Part shown: piece after piece, positions 1 to 11,034 of the stretch | Layout of the letters: each line of letters begins with the position of its first letter | Position numbering within the stretch: position 1 is the first letter of the stretch | NCBI GenBank assembly: GCA_024138015.1 | Contig: JAMXBB010000003.1 | Coordinates: 11,626,341 to 11,690,340, forward strand | DNA: 64,000 bases | Direction: 5' to 3' | From: Lumnitzera littorea | Lineage: Eukaryota; Streptophyta; Magnoliopsida; Myrtales; Combretaceae | Notes under the pieces: model-generated | Databases searched by the model: none | The model's input: only the letters and a program-made list of their open reading frames with translations | Told to the model about the DNA's origin: nothing | Made by a program: the position numbers and the translations under genes

Positions 1-68
1 TTTAATTTTTTTTCTTTTATGTTTTATTTCTTGTGTCCCACATGATTCTTATCCATACATTGGCTTAG

Positions 69-257
69 AGGAAAACGTTTCAACAGTGGTACCATTCGTT
101 GGTCCATGAGATTCAGAACTCATCACATGATACAAAGATCGCATACGGCTTTCTGCAAGGCCTTGGCTGCTCCACTTTCGAGGAATTGAATGTTGAGTTG
201 AGGTGGTATGTGATGGAAAGTTCATACATATTACATACCAGAATAATTAGAATGTAA
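69..257 (+). CDS. Possible terminal exon of an unidentified gene (partial)
   Basis: The first 68 bases look like the 3' end of an intron: a T-rich stretch followed by an AG acceptor at 67-68. From 69 there is an open frame of 62 codons ending in TAA at 255-257. Its composition is protein-like, with many Trp, His, Gln and Glu residues and a sequence beginning RKTFQQWYHSLVHE. The frame has no ATG of its own, so it would be the last coding exon of a gene whose upstream part lies outside the window. I do not recognise the family. It could also be a chance open frame. The exon call rests on the acceptor context and the composition only. Confidence 0.35.
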   Translation, partial: RKTFQQWYHSLVHEIQNSSHDTKIAYGFLQGLGCSTFEELNVELRWYVMESSYILHTRIIRM

Positions 258-473
258 TCCAATCATTTAAAAATGATCATATAATATAGCCACGTTCTTT
301 TTATATGTTAATGAGCCTTATTTATAATAATCTGAGGTGATTTATTATTATAAAGAGAAAACTGTCAATATTTTTATAAAAGATATTAACAGTTTTTATG
401 AAACTTTTTTACTAATAATTTACCTTATTTTTGCTATAATTCAATTAGAAGACCAAATTAATTGGTAATTATA
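258..473. other. AT-rich 3' flank of the possible edge exon
   Basis: About 215 bases of AT-rich sequence between the possible terminal exon and the solo LTR. It could serve as 3' UTR, but I see no defined poly(A) signal or other structure. Confidence 0.3.
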
Positions 474-3195
474 TGTAGACATCTCATTTTTGTTCCCTTG
501 TAATCTTAGTTTAAAACAAAGAAAAAAGGGTCCTAATTCAAAAAATGCAAAAAAAAAAAAAAAAAAATTAAATACAGAAAATTTTTGAAAAATTAGTGAA
601 GCACAAAAAAAGAAAAGAAAATTTTGGGAAAATCTTAGAAAAATAAAAAATATATATAATTAAATAAAAAATATAAAAATTTAGGAAGCTAGAACTTTTT
701 TAGAAAAATAAAATACTTTAAGGAAAGTAATTTTTAAGAAAAAGAGCTTATGTTGGGATCCAAGCGTTTGGTTTAATTTATTTTCTGTTTAAGTAGTTTT
801 AGGTAGTCTTATAGCTTATATGTAATTTAGTTGCAATAAAACATAGGGCATGAGCTTACAACTCATATGGTTAAACAATTGGTCTTCTGTCAGGAGTGAA
901 TTAGAGGTCTTGGTTAGATTTTTGTTGGGCACTCATGTGCCTTTTATTTTTACAAACCCACCATGCCATGCATCAAGCTTCCATTGTGCCATGTGTCACA
1001 AATGACATGTAGCCATCTTCTAATGGTCTACGTAGCTGATGTAGTGTACACATGGTGCTATGTCAGCATCCTCTTCCCTTTCCTTTTATTTCGTTCATTT
1101 TCTTAGCTTAGGGTGCTCACTTCTTGTACATTTTTTATTTGATTCTTTTCATAATTTCACTAAATTAACGGTAAAATCACAAAGACCACCTAAGATACTA
1201 TGAATGAGTGCCAATTATATGTCCAAATACAGTCATTTGCAAGGTCGAATCAGGCTTTGAAAATCAAGAAAAGTCTATATCAGAGATTTTCCAACTCACG
1301 TAATCTAGCAAATCTAAGTTGTAATGGAAATTTTCCAAGCTTCTAATGTGTGTTTGTAACAAGTTTAATCACTTTTAATTACACCTTGACTATTTATTTC
1401 ATTCAAAATCATCAATTCGCATTTAAGTTTGTCAAATACCCAAATATTAAAAAAAAATGCAAATTGACTCAATTTTTGGACTTTCCATTGTAACCCAAGC
1501 TTTAATCAGTATAAATTCAACTTTCCCATCCTTATTCAAGCACCAACAATCATCAGCTTCCATCAATCCTCATCTTAATCTCTCTTTCTCCCATTTTGAG
1601 TTGTCTCTATCTTTCTACACTTTCAACTGTGACCATACTCTCTCTCTCTAAAATTTAAGCCACCATGGCCACTTTTGAAGCTCAAGACCACTACTGTAAG
1701 CTTCCCCATGTCCTTGCCTCTCGAACTCAACTAGCCCCATCATCAGTCGTACCCCTAACCTCAAGAATCAATCGCCACCCTTTCAAACCCTAACCACTAC
1801 AACCCACTCCTTAAACCATTACCCTAACCACCATCTCAAGTTGAAATAAGTGCACAACTAAACTCACAACACCCCAAAACCTAAAGCCACACTCTCAACT
1901 CACCTCCAGCGATCGTTACTTGATGCGAGCACAACCATTTCCTAATGGCCGAATTCAAACACCACCCAAACGACCTCCTTAAGCAACAGTGTCATCCCTA
2001 TACCTCCATTCCTCAATCTGAATCACATGAAACAAGCTTTCCCCATTCAAATTGGTGCCTAAACAAGCTCGAATAGTGCCCTCGATGTCTGTTCCTTCCT
2101 CTTCAGCAAGTCACGTGCAATGCATGTGATTCGAGTTGGGCAACTTGACCTAAACTCGAAAGACTAACCCGATCCACCTTCGCTAACCTGCATTCATGCT
2201 ATAGTTTGGTCCTCCTTTTTCCTTTGTTTTGTATTGTTTAGTTGTATTTTTTTTTTCTTTTTCTTGTTTATCATGTTTCCTTTTGTTCTATTGTAAATAA
2301 TAATAAAAAAAAAGAAGACAAAAAGATAAGAAACAAAAAACAAAAAAAGAAGAAAATAGAGATATCTTTGCTTTCTTTTTCCTTTTAATATGCTTCGGCC
2401 AAAAAAATAATAATAATTATAAGAAAAAAATAATAAAAAGATAAGAAAAACATTTTATCACCTAGAAAATTCATTTTCCAAAAAAAAAAAAATTAAATAA
2501 GATAAAATTAATCCTTTTCAAAATTAGGACCTCTTAGAATTTTCTGAAAATAAAAACATCAATTTAAGACCCTTATTTAGAATTTTTCTTAAATAAAACA
2601 AAATGAGCAAAATGTACACTTGGCTATTTTTTCAAAATTAAAAGAAATCAACACACTTAAGTTTTATGAACGAATTACGGAAGTCTGATCCCAAATAATG
2701 GATACGTAAGCACCCATACGTAATTACGGGATAATATAAAATATGGAAAAACATATTTTTCCACTCTTGTGAATAATGTTTCAACTTCTTATTTTTTGCA
2801 AATAAATGCAATTTTATTTACTTATTTGCATGTGAATCAATATTATTTTTTAGAAGGGTATTTGATAAATTAAATTAAATTTGGAAGGTTAAGGTAATAT
2901 CAACATAAGGTTTATTAGGATAGCTCCCAAATTTAGATATTTAGTTTCTTAAACTCTTTTCAAAATAAAAAAGGTTTTTGAGACCATAGACCAATGGTTA
3001 AATTAAAATCAATCTGCTTAATTGATTTTAATTTAATCACCTTTCCCAGTTCTATCAGGTGGCGACTCCAAGTATTTTCAAAGATAAAAGAAGATGGGTT
3101 TTCCTTATTTGTCGAGGATTTCAATTAAATAAGCATTAGGTTTGGTTTAAATTAGATTAAAGAAAATGGAAAAGCGAAAATATTTAGGCTTGACA
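474..3195 (+). mobile_element. Solo LTR of an Ogre/Tat-like Ty3/gypsy retrotransposon
   Basis: A 2.7 kb unit begins TGTAGACATCTC and ends GGCTTGACA, so it has the TG...CA ends of a retroviral-type LTR. Its start, a tRNA-like segment, a C-rich leader, a segment near 2630-2720 and its end all align in order with the LTRs at 26185-28898 and 39713-42429. A TATA-like box lies at 1510-1517 and is followed by a CT-rich and then C-rich, G-poor stretch up to about 2210. That arrangement fits a U3 promoter followed by R/U5. The flanking pentamers are TTATA (469-473) and CTATA (3196-3200), consistent with a 5-bp target-site duplication carrying one change. No internal retroelement sequence follows, so this is a solo LTR left by LTR-LTR recombination. 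It belongs to the same broad family as the element at 26185 but is clearly diverged from it. Confidence 0.75.
852..933 (+). other. tRNA-like segment in the solo LTR (degenerate)
   Basis: This stretch lies at the position equivalent to the tRNA-like modules in the two LTRs of the large element. It keeps an A-box-like run around CATATGGTTAAACAATTGG and ends in GGGCAC, as the others do. The B-box region (near 905-918) has largely decayed. Taken alone it would not be called; the call depends on alignment with 40004-40084. Confidence 0.4.
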
Positions 3196-3429
3196 CTATA
3201 TATTATATAACTACTTTTGAGCGACTATATTGTACAATAATCCAAATCATAGTTTGAATAAAGACAAGATCTAAGCAAACTATTGTGTCTTCCTTGCTGT
3301 TTTCAATAGAACTACTTATGCTAATTGCCAAAATGCAATAGAATACTAATTATATAAAGGAAAAGAAAAGTGGAATCCATATTCTTAAAATTAGACTCCA
3401 TTTGTAATATAAAGTTTTATACAAATATG
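3196..3429. other. Spacer between solo LTR and PMD-element region
   Basis: AT-rich sequence with no gene, repeat or motif that I can support. Confidence 0.3.
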
Positions 3430-3489
3430 GTCTCTTTTCCGAAAAATATTACAAAAAATAGCTCGTTTAAAAAAGAATTACAAATATAA

Positions 3490-3660
3490 TATACTGAAGG
3501 CACATCAATTGAATATACCTTTTGTGTGTTATAATTTTTATACTGAAGGTACATGCAGTAGATAGGCCTTCAGTGTAATTCATTATAACTAAAAGCGAAT
3601 GCAGTAAATGCGCTTTCAATATACCACTTATATAAAACCCAATTTGCGCAGCCAGAACTC
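3490..3660 (+). promoter_or_regulatory. Hairpin-rich promoter-like region upstream of the PMD gene
   Basis: Three imperfect palindromic units follow one another at about 3490-3530, 3540-3580 and 3591-3630. The middle one is clearest, with arms ACTGAAGG and CCTTCAGT around a short loop. The third has decayed arms (AAAGCG and CGCTTT). They are followed by TATATAAAACCC near 3631-3642, which resembles a TATA box. The order of repeated hairpins and then a TATA box, on the coding strand of the PMD gene downstream, suggests the promoter of that transposon-type gene. Promoter activity is inferred. Confidence 0.4.
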
Positions 3661-3867
3661 ATTCTTACCTATACTAGTTTTTAAAATTTTCAAAACACAG
3701 AGAAAAATCAAAGGAAACTATAGTTGGAGTATCGAACTATTTCCTAACGCGAGTATACATCATTCACAAATAACAATCTATAACTTATGTGAATTTTATT
3801 TATTTAATACTTTTTTATTATCTTAGTAATAATTGACATTATTCAATATTTTGTTGTAGAAAAAAAT

Positions 3868-4590
3868 TTATTAGTTAATGATGTAAATTTCATAATTATA
3901 GATGTACCATAAATTATGTAAATTATTAATATTTCATGAAAATATATTTTATGTTGTCTAAATTTATAAATTTTTTGTGTTACGGTACATAAGTTATACA
4001 AATATAGATTTTGTAATTATAGATGTATCGTAAATTGTGTAAATTATTAATAATTGATGAAAATATATTTTATGTTATATAAAATTAGAAATTTTTTGTG
4101 TTATGGTACATAAGTTATACAAATATAAATTTCGTAATTATAGATGTATCATAAATTATGTAAATTATTAATAATTGATGAAAATATATTTTATTTTATC
4201 CAAATTTAGGAATTTTTTGTGTTATGGTACATAAGTTATACGAATATAGATTTCGTAATTATAGATGTACTATAAATTGTGTAAATTATTAATAATTAAT
4301 GAAAATATATTTTATATTGTTTAAATTTAGGAATTTTTTGTGTTATAGTACATAAGTTATACCGATATAAATTTCATAATTATAGATTTACCGTAAATTG
4401 TATAAATTATTGATAATTGATAAAAAAATATTTTATGTTATATAAAATTAGGAATTTTTTGTGTTACGGTATATAAGTTATACGAATATAGATTTTGTAA
4501 TTATAAATATACCGTAAATTATATAAATTATTAATAATTGATGAAAATATATTTTATATTGTATAAAATTAATTTTTTTTTGTATTGCTG
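3868..4590. repeat. Tandem array, six copies of a 121-bp AT-rich unit
   Basis: The landmark TTTTTTGTGTTAYGGTACAT recurs near 3971, 4092, 4213, 4334, 4455 and 4575, giving a constant 121-bp period over about six units. Each unit also carries a phrase of the form AATTATAGATGTACC and one of the form GATGAAAATATATTTTAT. The copies differ by scattered substitutions but show almost no length change. The array lies between the hairpin promoter-like region and the first PMD exon, so it would fall in the leader or first intron of that gene or its transposon. Confidence 0.85.
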
Positions 4591-4869
4591 TATATATATT
4601 TAGTGTTTTTTTTTTAAGTTAGGTCGAATTAAAAAGTCAATGTTAAGTATTTGTGTTGGCGACGCAGCTTAATGAAATGACTAAGTGTATTTTGTAAAGT
4701 TGTTGCTCGGTATATAGATGACGTTTTTTATTTCATCTAAATATTCGGTTCATTGTGACATTACTAATATGCAAATGGTAGATTATGTAAAAGTAAATTT
4801 CTATGCGAACGGAAATATAGTGATGAGTAGTTGATGTACTAAACTTATTTATATGTGATCATAGGACAG

Positions 4870-7060
4870 ATGGAGTCGGGATCGATTAATCTACCTGTAC
4901 TTGCGAAGTAAGCCAGTCATCGTTCACAGGCCGTCTAAGAGAGTAGGATGAGTAATGTCATTATCATTTACAACCAATTCCCTTATTAATGATGTATTAT
5001 TTATTAACTTAATTGAATGTTTGTTTAAGAGACAGCATATGCACTACGAGTGCAGCATAGTAAGATGCCAATACGCAAGGATGAGCAGAATATCCCCATT
5101 CATCCTAAGATAGAGCCGTATATACGGGAGGTTAGGTTTTGAGGAGTTGCACAGCTCCCATTTATTATGTTGGATTGGCATCTGATTACGGCACTTGTCG
5201 AGAGATGGAGGCCCAAGACATATACATTCCACCTACCCACTAGAGAGGCGATCATCATACTACAAGATGTTGAGGTCTAGCTTGGACTTCCAGTTGAGGG
5301 GTTTGCATTGGTAAGGCGAACAGAGACGGATGATGAGGAGAGCTGGGTTGATGTAGGAGAGAGGTTATTAGGTGTGAGGCTTGCTCAAATGAGAGGTGCT
5401 CGCTTATTTTTAACGTGGTTACGGAAGCACTTCCAGATACTTCCCTGTAGGGCGGACGACGAGATGGTTCGACAGTACGCGTATGCGCACATACTCAGGT
5501 TGATGGGAAGATTTATATTTACGGATAAATTCTCCAGCCTTATCCACCTGATGTTCCTACCATTGTTGGAGGACTTCTCAGTAGCTGGGTAGTTTAGTTA
5601 GGGCTGTACGTGTTTGGCATGGTTGTACCAATAGCTGTGCTCTACCTTCTCATCTGACACACATGAGTTAGGAGAGGTCGCAATTTTACTGCAGGTCTGG
5701 GCTTAGAATAGATTCTGACATGTAGCCCCCTTTAGTTAATATGGGTTTATTACCGATGGGGATAGGCCATTGGTAGCCAGATGGAGGATAATGCGGGATA
5801 CGATTCAGCATCCGATGCATGTCATAGATGCGTATTGCACCGTTTTTGACATGCAGACGATGCAGTAGGTATGATATGATAAGTTATCATCTTTACTGTA
5901 TTTGTCTTGACCGTAAGTGATAACCATCGTTATTTGACTAATTATTTAATTTTCTTTTCTTTGTCTTCTGCTCTTTAGGTTGTTTAAGAGCCTTATACAA
6001 AGGAATTACTGCAATTGTTGCCTCAGTATTATATTGCCAGGCGACACATTTGGATTGCTTGGGTACACTCATATGTTTTCACATAATTGAGTGATGCTTT
6101 TCAAACTATGTCATCCAACAGTTTAGAGGATATCAGTACGTTCCACAAGAGGTCAACACCTTAAAGCAGCTCCATCAGCTGGACCTCCAGGGTAAGACAA
6201 ATGTTGACTAGATTAAGATATACTCTTCCTACATCCAGGCTTGGGGATAGAGATTTGGATTCTTAGTATACATCTAAGGTCCTCGAGGGATCGATGAGAG
6301 CTACTGGTCGTAGTATAGATAGATAACCTGACGTTATATTACACACCACGAAGCTGTCATTGGTCGATTGGTACGTACATTTAAAATCGTCTATTATTTT
6401 ATTTTTCGTTCGTTTATACTTGCTATCATATATACCAATATCTATTTTCTTAACTTATTTCAAGTGGACTTGCTCAGGAGTATCAGACTAGCACCTGACT
6501 ATCTTACAGTACTGGGTATTGTAGATGAGACACTCAACTTCGTTGAGCAACATAATGGCCTTATCCTCTACCTACAGTAATAAGGCATACATGAGTCACC
6601 CTATATGTACCACAATGAGGATCATGGACCACCTATTGACGAGCAGATGCCAGCACCTTATGCACCATCTAAGGGTAGAGTTAGAGTTCGAGGATGCAGG
6701 GCTCTAGTGGTACGTTGTTGAGCAGACCTTGGTGACAATATCTCACTACATGCCCATCATTCCATAGACTTAAGGCATATCAGTAAGGGATATAGCACAC
6801 ACCCTGGGTTAGGTGTTGCCTCCACTTTGGGAGCTGAATCCAGCTCTAGACCTAGATCTAGCTCATACATGACTCCCAAGTTCCAGCAATGTCTTGACCT
6901 TGCTACTCCGCCGGCTCCTTAAAAGTTACGTTCTATTCCTACGTAGTTATCTATGGGTAAGGGCGTCACTCAACTGCATCTGGAATCCAACCGACCACGC
7001 AGTTTCTTTAAGCGAACTTGAGCTTGACGATCCACCAACTGAGCTTACTCAAACATATGA
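4870..7060 (+). pseudogene. Decayed plant mobile domain (PMD) gene, MAIN-like / transposon-type
   Basis: The translation matches the plant mobile domain family (MAIN/MAIL-like proteins and their transposon-encoded relatives). Diagnostic stretches are LDWHLITALVERWRPKTYTF and LQDVEV*LGLPVEG (5160-5305), ILRLMGRFIFTDK and LMFLPLLEDFSVAG (5490-5590), ILLQVWA*NRF (near 5670), and further C-terminal pieces at 5985-6180 and 6475-6580. A start codon at 4870 opens a short first exon (MESGSINLPVLAK). Likely GT-AG introns are near 4950-5030, 5877-5978 and 6372-6463. In-frame stops replace conserved residues: for example TAG where Trp or Gln is expected after LLQVWA and after SVAG. PMD proteins act in gene silencing and genome stability in plants, but many copies belong to gypsy or Mutator-like transposons. 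The repeats upstream favour a transposon copy here. No full-length product is possible. Confidence 0.75.
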
Positions 7061-7189
7061 TAGACGGGGGTGTTCACTTTTTTCCTGTACCGTGAAAACC
7101 TTTATACGACATAAGCGTCATATGTTTAGTTTATTGTTTTTGTTTTTTTGTTTATTTTTCCATTGTATTGATGTTGTCATTAACTGATT

Positions 7190-9300
7190 ACAAATTTTAT
7201 ATATATACCGATTATTCGAAATACATTTCGCTTTTCATCATATTTTACATTCAATGTAGTGTTTATTTATCTTAATTATATTTACATGAAACTATACTTA
7301 AAACAATGTCATTTTTCATAATTTTTTAACCAAATTTGATATTTTTTGCAAATTTTTGAAAATCGGGTGTAAAATCAAACTTACTGGCACTTGGATCTTT
7401 AGTGGCAATCGATGGTGGGGCTACTGTCAATAGTAAATGGCATTGGGTGGAGGTTCTTGTAGTGGTGATCTTCTATTATTGGGTCGCTCCTAATTATGGG
7501 AACCTTGAATTTGCATATTATCGTCTAATATTTCCTTTTTTTTTTTTTATATTTATCTAAAATGCTAAAAAAATTGCTATAAATTTTCCTTAACTTCGAG
7601 AGTATCTAAACAATCCAAAATTGTGAGGGAAAAGTGTATTTATAGGTCTTGAATTGAGTAGGTTGATTAATTGCATGTTAGACAACTATTTGGGATTTCT
7701 CTTCTTTCATATGCTAAGTGTTAAGTGGTTTTACTAAAACTATGTTCTAATGTCATGGTTTTGTCCCAAACCATTAAAGCTCCATAGTTTTGCAAAACCA
7801 TTAACTCTATCCATGGTTTTCTCAAAATCATAATTCCCTTTTTATTTAGTGTTTTTCTTATACATATTTTCTTATATTTATTACTTATTGGTTTGAACTT
7901 TAATTAAAAGCTTCTACTAAATCTTCTACATTATAAGCTTAATTACTTATATCCTATTATTATTATATTTATTAAATATTTCATGTCATTTGCTATTTTT
8001 CTTATTTATTTCTAAGTTCCTTTATATTTGTGATCGTGGTTTTCCAACTCTAAAATTTGACAAGTTTTTATTAGTTTTATCGATTTAGCTTCTTTTAAAG
8101 TTTTTATTATATTATTAAAATTCTAAATTTATGAGGTCCTTTTTAACTAATTTTTGGAATCTTATTGTTAATTTCAAGGCTAAACAATTAAATTTTGTGG
8201 ATCCCTAAATTTACAAGATCGAGCTTTTACATATATAATTAGCTCAATATTTTTATATATTTTTACTATTATTATTTTATAAGATTGTTTCGTGTCACCT
8301 TTTTATATTTTATTATGAGTCAATTTTATATTTGGAATCTCATGAAATCGAGTCTCAAATTTGACGATCTTATTTCGTAATGGATAATGAATAAATTTGA
8401 AAATCTTTAGCTTTTAACTTGTATTAATTATTCTATTATTCGATTTTAAATACTTAAGATCTTTGTGTCGTTTTAGCTAATTTATGCCTTTAGCATATTT
8501 TCTAAGTTGATAATAAGGTAATCTTTTTAGATATCCTAAATTTCAATGCTAAAGTCCTAATTGCCAAATTGTAGATCTCACACTTATATTTGGGCTTTTG
8601 AAGTTTGAGCTCAAAATAGCCCGTCAATAGAAGGATTTATGAAATAATTCAAATTTACATAAGTATCAATTCATCGCATCTTGATTTCCTTATCAAGATT
8701 TCCATGGTGGTCATATTAAGTAAAATGCAAAGCACAAGACCACGTATTATCCTAAAGAACCTCCTTCTTTAAGGAACCCAACACTTTATAAATCATATGG
8801 GTGTGTATATATAGGCTATGTTACTACTTTCGAAGGCTTGTGCAGCTAGTTGTCTAATTAAAAGAGTTTTGTGTCCTTAGAGCATGTGTAATAGGAGTTG
8901 CTTCACACATTGCTAGGGACCTCATTTTTAGGGTGCTTATGCATCACACTAGGTTCCTTCAAAAAGTTGACGTCCTCAGAGTATATGTTCATTAGTTGGG
9001 TGCTTAAGGAGTTGCTAAGGATGCTGCATCAACACTTTAAGTGACTCTCATCTCTAAATAACTCCCCACTTTGTAAATAAGTAGTCTACCAAAATACCTT
9101 ATCAATATTTTAAACCTTTTACAAATCCTATATTAACACTACTTTTCATAGAATATCTAAATATGCTTCAAAGATTTTTAAAGTGTAAAAAAAAATTATT
9201 TTTATTATTTTTTTATATATTTAGCTTTAATATTGTATACCGAATTCCGTAAATAATGTAAATAAATGTTAAAAAGAATTTTATTACAAGAAATTAACAA
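7190..9300. other. AT-rich region after the PMD pseudogene
   Basis: No supportable gene. The first ~370 bases may still be the 3' part of the PMD-carrying transposon. At 7757-7845 a short unit containing CATGGTTTTG and CAAAACCAT repeats three times. The segment 8700-9060 has slightly higher GC than its surroundings, but I found no coding frame in it. Confidence 0.4.
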
Positions 9301-11034
9301 GGGTGTGAAACTTTTTGAGTGCCACAACACTTTTTCATCTGTGGCAAAATAATCCTAAGATTTCATGATTTTCCGTTCACATGGCGCTTGGATAATAATA
9401 AAAAAGAAAGTGGGGGATAAATTTTCCATAGACATTAAGAAATCGGAACTCCATTCAAAAGGAGGAAGTTAGTTCGCGCCTGCAAGACACAAATCAAGTA
9501 GGAGAGTATCATTTCATACAGAACATATCCACATGAGGCCAAAAAAACAAAGTAGGCTTAGTTATCATTTCAGTGTCTTCATATGATTGTGGCCAATAAT
9601 GCAATATTTAGTTATGCAACTCCTAAAAGCCAAAACCAAAGAAATAAGTTTGGCATATGAAGAAAAGGATAACCACATAGCAAGGATACTCGGCTCATGT
9701 CCGGTTCAAGTTTCAAGCGTTGAGTGAACGTGGCAAGTATTTGCATGTGAAAAAATTGCATGTTTATCATGCAACGTAAATCGCATTTCTGCTATGCAAT
9801 CTCTAAATAGCACACAGAAACTGCGATTTATCTGCAAATAGGAACAGGTGCTGCAGTTTCTAGCTGCGATTTTGCGACGGCAATTCGCAAATTATTTTTA
9901 CTCGATCCTAATTTTAAAAAATAATTTACCCACAAGAGGCAAACCGACCTTTGTTCTCGCCAACACTTACTACAACCATGGATGAAGGATCTAAATACTT
10001 CGGTCAGATGAAACTAAATTTGTTGGCGGAATGGGTCGCAAACATGGCTAGTAAGGAGTAAATCATCATCGACTACAATATGAGAAACCGACCAAGTAAT
10101 ACCAGGAAACTTGCTTTTTGATGATCTCATCAGTGTTTTCATCAGGAAACAACATCGTTTGTCTCGATGCTTCTATGCTTTTGCAATTGTTACTCTTCCA
10201 CTGTTCTTTTATCGATGTAGTCAATGAATAAAATTTGGGAATGGCATCCCTACAAATCAGATGAAAAGCCTGTCTATCATGGTTCATTTCTGTAAAAGAC
10301 AGCAGTAAGGAAACAGTACAGACTGAATACGCCATACAAGCAGGCTGGAACTTCCCTGCTGTAAAGGAGGAAAAAGAAAGTACACTGCATCTCAGCCATA
10401 GCTTCATCAGATTTCTTTTTTATACAGCTATGCACATGCAGTCGGACAGAGAAAGAGAGAGACCTCAAGCCCACGATTCTCAATAACAGATTTTCCGACG
10501 TAAAAAGAATTGAGTCTGCTATTCAACAAAAATTCATAAGGAGTAAACTAGTTTGGAGAGCGAATAAGCAGTCTCATGTCCCTGATGCAGCGCGACTAGT
10601 GAAAGTCCGATTAACTTGTAAGCAAGTCTCACTCCCAACACATGTTGAGTTTGCACTAAAATCAAAATCAATGGATTCAATATACGTAAACCCCCAAAAA
10701 GACACAACAGAGGAGGGAAACTCACCAACAAGGAAAAAAGCGGCCGGTGATACCCCTCTGTCAATACGATGAAAATGAAAAAATTCCTAAAAACATGACC
10801 TTTTTTAGCTTTGACCCTTTTCGGTGAACTTGACAAGAAAATGAATCAATTGAATAATAACAGGCGATATGTGCTGACTTAAATGTTGACAAAACAATTT
10901 CATGAAGCCATTCTACATCTTCACGATCTTATCTTCAGCAATCACCAAACCAAGAGGAGATACCAATGTGTGCAGATGCAGGCAATCGTTCCTCCCGATG
11001 CCCCACCTGTTTCCTCCTCGTGACTTGATACAAC
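9300..11034. other. 3' flank of the PP2C gene and spacer
   Basis: No gene is supported. The part next to the stop codon of the minus-strand phosphatase gene (about 10400-11034) is the natural place for its 3' UTR, but I could not place a poly(A) signal. Around 9779-9834 the sequences TAAATCGCA and TGCGATTTA form a 9-bp inverted repeat with a loop of about 40 bases. Short open frames on both strands here show no family resemblance. Confidence 0.4.

Noticed and set aside
3868..4590. CRISPR-like array
   Set aside because: The units are contiguous 121-bp tandem repeats without unique spacers, in a plant genome.
10066..10836. Open frames of 100-113 codons on the minus strand next to the phosphatase gene
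   Set aside because: They overlap in different frames, lie beyond the stop codon of the PP2C gene and resemble no protein family. They are more likely 3' UTR or flank.
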